Origin: Glandiceps talaboti
Taxonomy: Eukaryota > Hemichordata > Enteropneusta > Spengelidae
Direction of reading: 5' to 3'
DNA length: 64,000 nt
Assembly (NCBI RefSeq): GCF_964340395.1
Contig: NC_135560.1
Location: 23,349,175 to 23,413,174 of the forward strand
The position numbers and the translations under genes are program-made. Under the pieces are notes generated by a model. The model saw only the letters and a list, made by a program, of their open reading frames with translations. It was not told where the DNA came from and searched no databases. Below are positions 22,901-31,922 of the stretch, one piece after another; the stretch's first letter is position 1; the number at the start of each line of letters is the position of its first letter.

Positions 22901-25900
22901 GGAAGATCACACAAAATGGTCTTTGATTCTATACTGGTAGATCTTAAAGTACATAATCTTATATTTTTGTACTTGCAATAGTGTGTCCTCTAATCCAATT
23001 TGACCTGTCACTGATACATATCAATCTCTTGTGACCCACCAAAATTTGGTGTACTCCTGTGACCCCCCAAAATTTGGTGTACCCCTGTTTCTCATTGTAA
23101 AGTGATCCACAAAAGAAAAATAGTTTTATCATTTTGACCCATAACCAAAAATGTTGTCCCTCATTAGAGGGAACACTGACTGCAACCAAACTTGACAGAT
23201 ACTGATAGTAAAAGTTGTTGTTTACCTGAGATGGTTCTGTACTGAGTATAACCTCCCTGGTGTTGATATGGCCATAGTCTTCCAAACCCAGCACTATATG
23301 CAGTTCACATACATGACGCTGATGACCATCAGTAGATTCAACAGATACCCTCTCACTACAGATCTGTCTCCAACCCTCAGGTGACCCTTCAGCTTTGCTC
23401 TGAAAGACAAATAATTCAATTCAATCTATAGCTGTACTAGCTGCATTTGGAACATTTTGTTAGGTACAATAACTTACTTAGCTGAAATAGTGAACAGTAT
23501 TGCATACTTACAGCTACCCTAGCTCTCTGTTAGATATACTTAGCTGAAATAGTGAACAGTATGGCATACTTACAGCTACCCTAGCTCTCTGTTAGATATA
23601 CTTAGCTGAAATAGTGAACAGTATGGCATACTTACAGCTACCCTAGCTCTCTGTTAGATATACTTAGCTGAAATAGTGAACAGTATGGCATACTTACAGC
23701 TACCCTAGCTCTCTGTTAGATGTACTTAGCTGAAATAGTGAACAGTATGGTATACTTACAGCTACCCTAGCTCTCTGTTAGATATACTTAGCTGAAATAG
23801 TGAACAGTATGGCATACTTACAGCTACCCTAGCTCTCTGTTAGATGTACTTAGCTGAAATAGTGAACAGTATGGCATACTTACAGCTACCCTAGCTCTCT
23901 GTTAGATGTACTTAGCTGAAATAGTGAACAGTATGGCATACTTACAGCTACCCTAGCTCTCTGTTAGATATACTTAGCTGAAATAGTGAACAGTATGGCA
24001 TACTTACAGCTACCCTAGCTCTCTGTTAGATGTACTTAGCTGAAATAGTGAACAGTATGGCATACTTACAGCTACCCTAGCTCTCTGTTAGATATACTTA
24101 GCTGAAATAGTGAACAGTATTGCATACTTACAGCTACCCTAGCTCTCTGTTAGATGTACTTAGCTGAAATAGTGAACAGTATGGTATACTTACAGCTACC
24201 CTAGCTCTCTGTTAGATATACTTAGCTGAAATAGTGAACAGTATGGCATACTTACAGCTACCCTAGCTCTCTGTTAGATGTACTTAGCTGAAATAGTGAA
24301 CAGTATGGTATACTTACAGCTACCCTAGCCTTGTCAGCATTCAATATATTTGAAAGTGACAGTCTTGCTATTCCTAGTAGCATATCTTGTGTCATTTTGT
24401 CTCTATGCCAGACTTCAACCAATAACGGAATCCTGAAAGATAAGATGGTAAATGAAATGTTGTGACATTAGAGGGGAGAAATGGGAAGATGTGTTGAGTC
24501 ATCAAACTGATGAAATATGGGCACACAATATTGAGACTAAATCAGTAGGGAAGTAACAGGAGAGTATCAGGAGAGTAACCTAGGTGGTCTGCACTATTGG
24601 GGAAGGAGTTAGGGGTGCCAATCATAATGAATATGCAGGTATTTATGTAAGTGACAAACAGTTTTGAATTTGTGTGCCATGCTGCTTAGACTGCTATCTA
24701 AAATGAAACAGTGAAAGTGTCCTTTTAGGAGGCCATTGTCTAAAGTTCTTAAATGTAAACCATTAGCATCTTGGGTATTTGGTTGGTTGGTGCTTCATTC
24801 AAATATTTCTTTTGTTCCAACTTTCATGCATTTGCACATACACTGTATTTTATGATGTCATGTCTTTGGGTAGTGCGTTGTCAATATTTTCATACCCCTT
24901 GTCAAAAACTTCAGGAGGCAAAACAGTGTCTCTCTCTCACTGCACATCTCTCATTGTGTACATGGAAAGAATGATGCTAATACGAATACATGGGTTAATT
25001 ACCTTAGAAATGTTTCCTTGAGTTGTTGAGGAGCTGTGGCAAAGTCAAATGCACAGAAAGAATGTGGTAGTAGCACTTCTGTATGGCGTCGTACTTCAAC
25101 CGGTGGATGGGTCATGATGGGAGCTGAACTGCCAAAGAATGGATATGTGTACCTGCCAGTAGAGAATAGATAATAACAAGTTGAGAAATGTGTACAAGCC
25201 ACATATTGGAATGTGTTTTGATACTTAACTTTCTTATTTTAGACCTCGAGAACAAATGCTTATCTTGGGAGTTAGGTATGGGGTTGAATGAGATGGGGGC
25301 TTGACATGACAAGTACTTGAAGTAAGTATGACCCTCCCATTCCCAGGGATACACAATTCTATCTTTGTGGAAGTATGAATTAGATGAAGTCTACATGGAA
25401 ATGGGACTAGTACTGGTAGTAGTGATACAATTTAAGTTATATATTGTGATATGTTAAATTTTGTGTTATGTATATCGTCTAAAAATGAGTAAAAATTTGG
25501 TCCAGGCAAACTAGCCGTGTTCTCTTTCTAGTGAAATTGAAATCTATTTGTAATATAACCTTAACCCTAATATGACAAAACTTACCTTAGAAAGATGTTG
25601 ACAGCTGTTGGAGTGTCCATGTCTTTAATACTTCTCAGATCAATGGAAAAACAAAAATGGTGTGTGGCTGCATCAATGGCAAGAATAGGATGTGATGTAC
25701 TGCTGACTGAGTTCTCATCTTGCCTTGGTCTTGATCTTATAATCTCACCACCATCATAGTCTGTTTCACTTTTACCGACATCTTTGGTTTTCTCTCCTGT
25801 AAAAGTGAAAACATATGACAACTGAAAAATCTATAAATTATGGGAAATATTATCTGATTACAAATTGCAATACAAAGACACTCCATGAAAAGTATGCAAT

Positions 25901-28900
25901 AGAGATGGAATTAGTCTTTGTTCTCAATCTCACTACCAGACCTGTCAAGAAATGGCGCCCTCTAGTGGCATACAATAGTAATGATATCAGTGAATGACAA
26001 AGGTCAATGAAAGAAGTGATACAAACACCAAGGTAATAATTTCATGATTTCACATAGTTGTTTAAGAGTTTCTGACACTGCCGATTAGCAGATGGATACT
26101 AAATTTTAGAAAGACACATATATGTGTAGACATCATGATATACACACAGCTGTACAACACCAATATTGTAGGCTCATAAAATTAATAAACTCAACTAAAT
26201 GAATACTAATGAATATATACATTATTTACAAACTGTCATAATAGAAACAAAATGTCTTGTATCAAAAATAGATTATTATTTTCATTTCAGATTTCATCAT
26301 ACCATGTGATTTTTTCTTCCTCTTGTCTTGTTTATCTTCTTGTGTTAAACTACTTAATTCATCAGTCGTAGTTCCTTTGTCATCTTCTATTGGTGTGTAA
26401 CTTCCCATACTATCAGCAGGCGAGTCAGCTTCTTGAGGGCGCTCTAACTTTTCTGGTGGTGAATGTTCTTGTTTCTTTTGTTTTTCATGATGTGCTTTAG
26501 AAGGTGTACTGATCTTTTCTGGTTTTTCTTCTTCTATGATTCTTTGTTTTTCAGGTGTGCTGGGAGGGGGTATCTATTTGGGATTAGGATAGATATGCAT
26601 TTTTGTATTTATTCAACAAATACACAGTATACTACACTGATATGAGAGACAGACTGTGGTATCATTTTCACTTTTATAAAAATCAAGCAGAATATTAATG
26701 TGTAAGACTAGTCACTACATGTACTATTTCATTTGTAATTAGATGTTATTCCATAATATATTTCATCATTCGGCCAAGGAAAGTACAACTCAGCAGTAAA
26801 CACTGGAATTGTTAAAACAGCTGGTTGCATAGTAGCGATTTCTTATTTTTTATACATATTACCATATATAGTAAATGATTTCATCAGATTGTTTTACCTT
26901 AATACCATATATAGTAAATGATGTCATCAGATTGTTTTACCTTAATACCATATATAGTAAATGATGTCATCAGATTGTTTTATACATACCATATATAGTA
27001 AATGATGTCATCAGATTGTTTTACCTTAATACCATATATAGTAAATGATGTCATCAGATTGTTTTACCTTAACACCAGGTTTGAGTTCAGCCAATTGCAA
27101 GTGAAGTATGCTTCAGGAAGTTGAATACTGTGAATATCTTTTCAATATACAGCAAAAATTACGCCCCAAAACATAAAATCTAAGCTTTGTGTACCTTTTA
27201 AAATAAGCAATAACTGTCATGAGGATTGAACAATTTTATCAATTTACTTATACTACATTAAGTAACTTACCCCAGGTGATTTAAGAGAAATTTCTTCTCT
27301 TCTTAAAGAAACTGAGACACCAACCACAGGTGCCAAATCAATAGGGACTGGTGGCAATTGTTGTTGGGTTTTCAGAGGTGGTATCAGACGAAAAGCGCCC
27401 TCAATGGCCACTGGTTGGGTAGCAAGAAGATGTATGTTTTCTTGTTTCAATACTCCAGTAAGTGGTATATCAGAATTGCCAAGGGATTGGTCACCACAGC
27501 AGAGATGAACCTGTAAATGTCCATTATGTGATTTATTACATGCACTTACAGTAGACACCATAAATTGGATTAACCATACAGGACACAAGGTGATGCATAG
27601 ACCCTCCACCAATGGGACACAAGGTGATGCATAGACCCTCCACCAATGGGACACAAGGTGATGCATAGACCCTCCACCAATGGGACACAAGGTGATGCAT
27701 AGACCCTCCACCAATGGGTTTATGGATGATGCCACAAGCACTTGAATCAATCTGTAAGATTTTAAAAAAAATATGTATGGTAAATAAGACTTATTTACCA
27801 CACATATTTTTTTTTAAAATCATACAGATTGATTCAAGTGTTTGTGGGTGATGCTATAAAATTTGGATTCAAGGAAGCTGATTAGCTGACCAGTGTTTAA
27901 TAATACAAGTCCTTTGATCTTTCATATTTATAAACTGCTAGCATGGATCTTAGGTTCTAAAAGTGGTTCAATGTTTTTCACAACTCATGTTACATTAATG
28001 GGATAATTACTGATGCCTTCATAGGGTTTGAAGGACTTGGGTTTTCCCCCCTCTACCACCCCTGGCATTGTAATTTCAGCAACATGCCATACTTTGTGAC
28101 CAAACACAGGCGGCTGTAATATTGCCACCTTACCATATGATATCACTTGAGTGATCTAGATTTTCTCTCTCCATTTTTGTGTCAGAGCCAAAATAGGATC
28201 ATTCATAAATAAAGAACAGACTAACAAAGGATCACCCTTATGTGCACTCTATCCCATAATTACAGTCATTACAAGCACTTCCTCAATTCCCCGGCTGTGA
28301 AGCAGAGATATAAGAAGCTACAACAACAATTGTATCTGGTGACCTTCATTAACAATTGATGCTCTACTTACCTGTATGCTTGGTTGGTTACCAAAGTACA
28401 TTTGAAGGGCATTAGCATTGCTTCGTACTCTGACTGATGCCCTCTCGGCAGGAAAGTTAGGATTTAATAAGTCATGGAATGCTTCATTTGTTACATCATT
28501 TCCAAATAGCGAAAAGTAAAAAAAGAAACCACTTTCTCTGGCAGGTAATGGCATTGTAGAAGGTACCAACTGAAAAATATATATGAGTTCTATCAATATA
28601 ATGAATATGTGAGATATGACAAATGAAGCCAAGACAACTGTGTCTACCATACCTGTGCTAAGTTTGCAGCAAAGCCTACAGTAACAGACAAGACAACTGT
28701 GTCTACCATACATGTGCTAGATTTGTAACAAAGCCTACAGTAACAGACAAGACAACTGTGTCTACCATACCTGTGCTAGATTTGTAACAAAGCCTACAGT
28801 AACAGACAAGACAACTGTGTCTACCATACATGTGCTAAGTTTGCAGCAAAGCCTACAGTAACAGACAAGACAACTGTGTCTACCATATCTGTCTGTGCTA

Positions 28901-31831
28901 AGTTTGCAGCAAAGCCTACAGTAACAGACAAGACAACTGTGTCTACTATACCTGTGCTAAGTTTGCAGCAAAGCCTACAATAACAGACAAGACATCTGTG
29001 TCTACCATACCTGTGCTAAGTTTGCAGCAAAGCCTACAATAACAGACAAGACATCTGTGTCTACCATACCTGTGCTAAGTTTGCAGCAAAGCCTACAGTA
29101 ACAGACAAGACAACTGTGTCTACCATACATGTGCTAAGTTTGCAGCAAAGCCTACAGTAACAGACAAGACAACTGTGTCTACCATACATGTGCTAAGTTT
29201 GCAGCAAAGCCTACAGTAACAGACAAGACAACTGTGTCTACCATACCTGTGCTAAGTTTGCAGCAAAGCCTACAGTAACAGACAAGACAAACATGTCAGT
29301 ACACCTGTCCACTGGACCAATCTGGTAGTACCCTTCCATTTCATTCAACATTGGTAGCAGAGACTTTGGGTCTAATTCTTCATCAGATTCTGGTGGAACT
29401 GAAAAAAAGAATATAAATATATCTTCAGACTGCATACCAATCTGATTAAAATCTGATGTAGAGTACGCAATTTCTTTTTGGCTGTTATGTTTACTGTTGA
29501 TTGTTCTTTTGGGAGTGCTCGTTAAATACATCTGACACAATACTGGGTTTCCTGTACCAAATCTCGTACTTATGAGTAGCCAATCAGAATCCATCTTACA
29601 ATATAACACTCAACATTCGAAATTGAAAGAAAGAGAATTACCGAACGATAACGATAACATTATTGTCTGCATTCTGTGCTCATGCTCTTTTTGAACAGTG
29701 TGCTCTGAAGTACTGTACCCGTATGTTTCGGCACAGTATGCATTCTCATTCGTTGAGTGAATTCACTCAGTGCTTAGATTTGGTAAGGGAAAGCATATGG
29801 TATTGTTTCAGATGTATGAAAAGAGCGTTCACAAAAGAACAAACTACAGTAAACATAACAGCCAAAAAGAAATCGCAAAGTGTTGTACACTACATTGGAT
29901 TCTAACTGGGCCAGTTGTGTCAATATGCCATTAACAACATCTGCAGAATAACATCTCTGGAAACATCCCTACTAAATCTTGGCGCCATCCAGCAATTAGG
30001 TTTTTTGAGATTTGACCAAAACGTCACATTTTAGACTTAATTTGCATGTCCATGGTGAACAATTCTTCAACTTCACATTCAAAGAATTATTTCCACCAAA
30101 TTTTATGCCAATCTGCAGTGTAGTTTTTGAGTTTAAATTTTTTACAGTTTTCGGTTGTGCTAAGAAAGAATCATAGAGTCTAGGTCCTTGTTTATTGATA
30201 TATCCAAATTCTTATTTCTAGGCCATAGCCATGAAGTGAATTCCATCATGTGGTTTCATTGAAGCAAAAGTGACACATTCTAAATACAATTTGTTGTTCA
30301 AGTTACAAGAAATACTGTATAGTCATTTTGTAGACTCTCTTGAGGCATCGCTATAACACGGAGTCGTAGTAACACGCCAACAAATGATTAGCCCTATGAC
30401 GTAGTTGATGAGGGCCCACAGTACAAGGATATTCTAGTACAATTATGCTGTAGATATCTGTACATACAAAATAGCTGATAGTGATGCTCCCAATGACTGG
30501 TGAGAGAGTCTAAGTCATTTTGTAGAGACAAAAAGACATTGTACTCCCCAGTTTATTCAGTTTGTTTGTTTACTTACGTTGTCCTTTCCTTGGTGGTGCT
30601 GACCTGGCTTTAAAACTGTCATCTGGAACCTGTGTATCATTCTCTAAGCTGATACTGACTCGTAATTCTGGTTTGAGTCGTGCATACTTTGTATTTAGTA
30701 AAGGGTACCACTTGGATTGCTGTGAAAACAAATTATTATTGACCCATTATTAATATTGCCCCAATCCTGGGGAAAGGGAGATTAGGCCACGCCCACAATG
30801 GCTGATCTGTCAGTCAAGGCAATACCGAAAACATTATTGCATATTGTATGCAAATCATATGGAAATGATCATACAATTGGTCTATGAACACAAATCGCGT
30901 GAATGCACAGTAGTATTTTTGTTGTTTTGGACAAACATATATGTATCGGTAATAAGAAAAGAACCTCATGAAGTGTGAATGCCAGTGTGAGTACGCCATA
31001 CATTGTTATACTGGTATATATAGCAAAAACTTTGTCAAAATGTAGATTCACATTTATTGTTGCATTTCATATCAGACTTGAAACAAACACTAAATAGGTT
31101 AAAATGTCTCTTCATTTGCATAATAGTAAAAAAAATATGAATTCATTTATGTGGAAGTGTAGAATAAATTTGGAAAAAATAATGTATTTTTCATATTTGA
31201 TATCATGATACTTGTACATGGGTAAAGCAAGACATTTGTTACATGCTTAAATTAGTTGTGGACCATAAGTTTTAGACTTTAGCCCAGACATAATTGAGAC
31301 ATACATGTACATGTTTTTGTTGTTTAAAATTTGTATTTTATAAAATCAGAAATCAGTATAGCTGCTGGATCTAGGACTACTCTAGCACTTGTGCTGTTCT
31401 TTTTGGTAGAGCAAGCACTGGTGTTGCCACAGATCCAAACAGAAAGTAACTGGACCTACCAGTGACTACACAGGTTAAAGAGAAAATAACTGGACCTACC
31501 ACTGGTACTTTTGCTGGTATGTCTTCTTGGAAAGCTGCTGTTCTTAAGTCTAGCATCACATAGCCAACATTTTCTCTGGCGTTGGTCAACAAGTCAACTG
31601 CATAACATTGTAACTTGATGGGGGTTCTTTGCAATCTATGTTGATGCAATGCTTTCTTACTCAGCTCCCAAGCCAATTCTGTGGAAAACTCTGGTGTTTC
31701 TGTGTGCTCTATTGGATCTGTTGCAAGTAACTCTCCATCAAATCTGGTTTCAACAACAAGTTTGTGTTTGGGTCGCTTAGGAAATCTTCTTCCTACTCAA
31801 AATATGAGAAAAAAAGTATTAATACATCTAG

Positions 31832-31922
<91 letters not shown>

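Noticed and set aside
23476-24330. CRISPR-like regular array
   Set aside because: The period is regular but there are no unique spacers; whole 62-bp units are near identical, and the setting is an animal intron.
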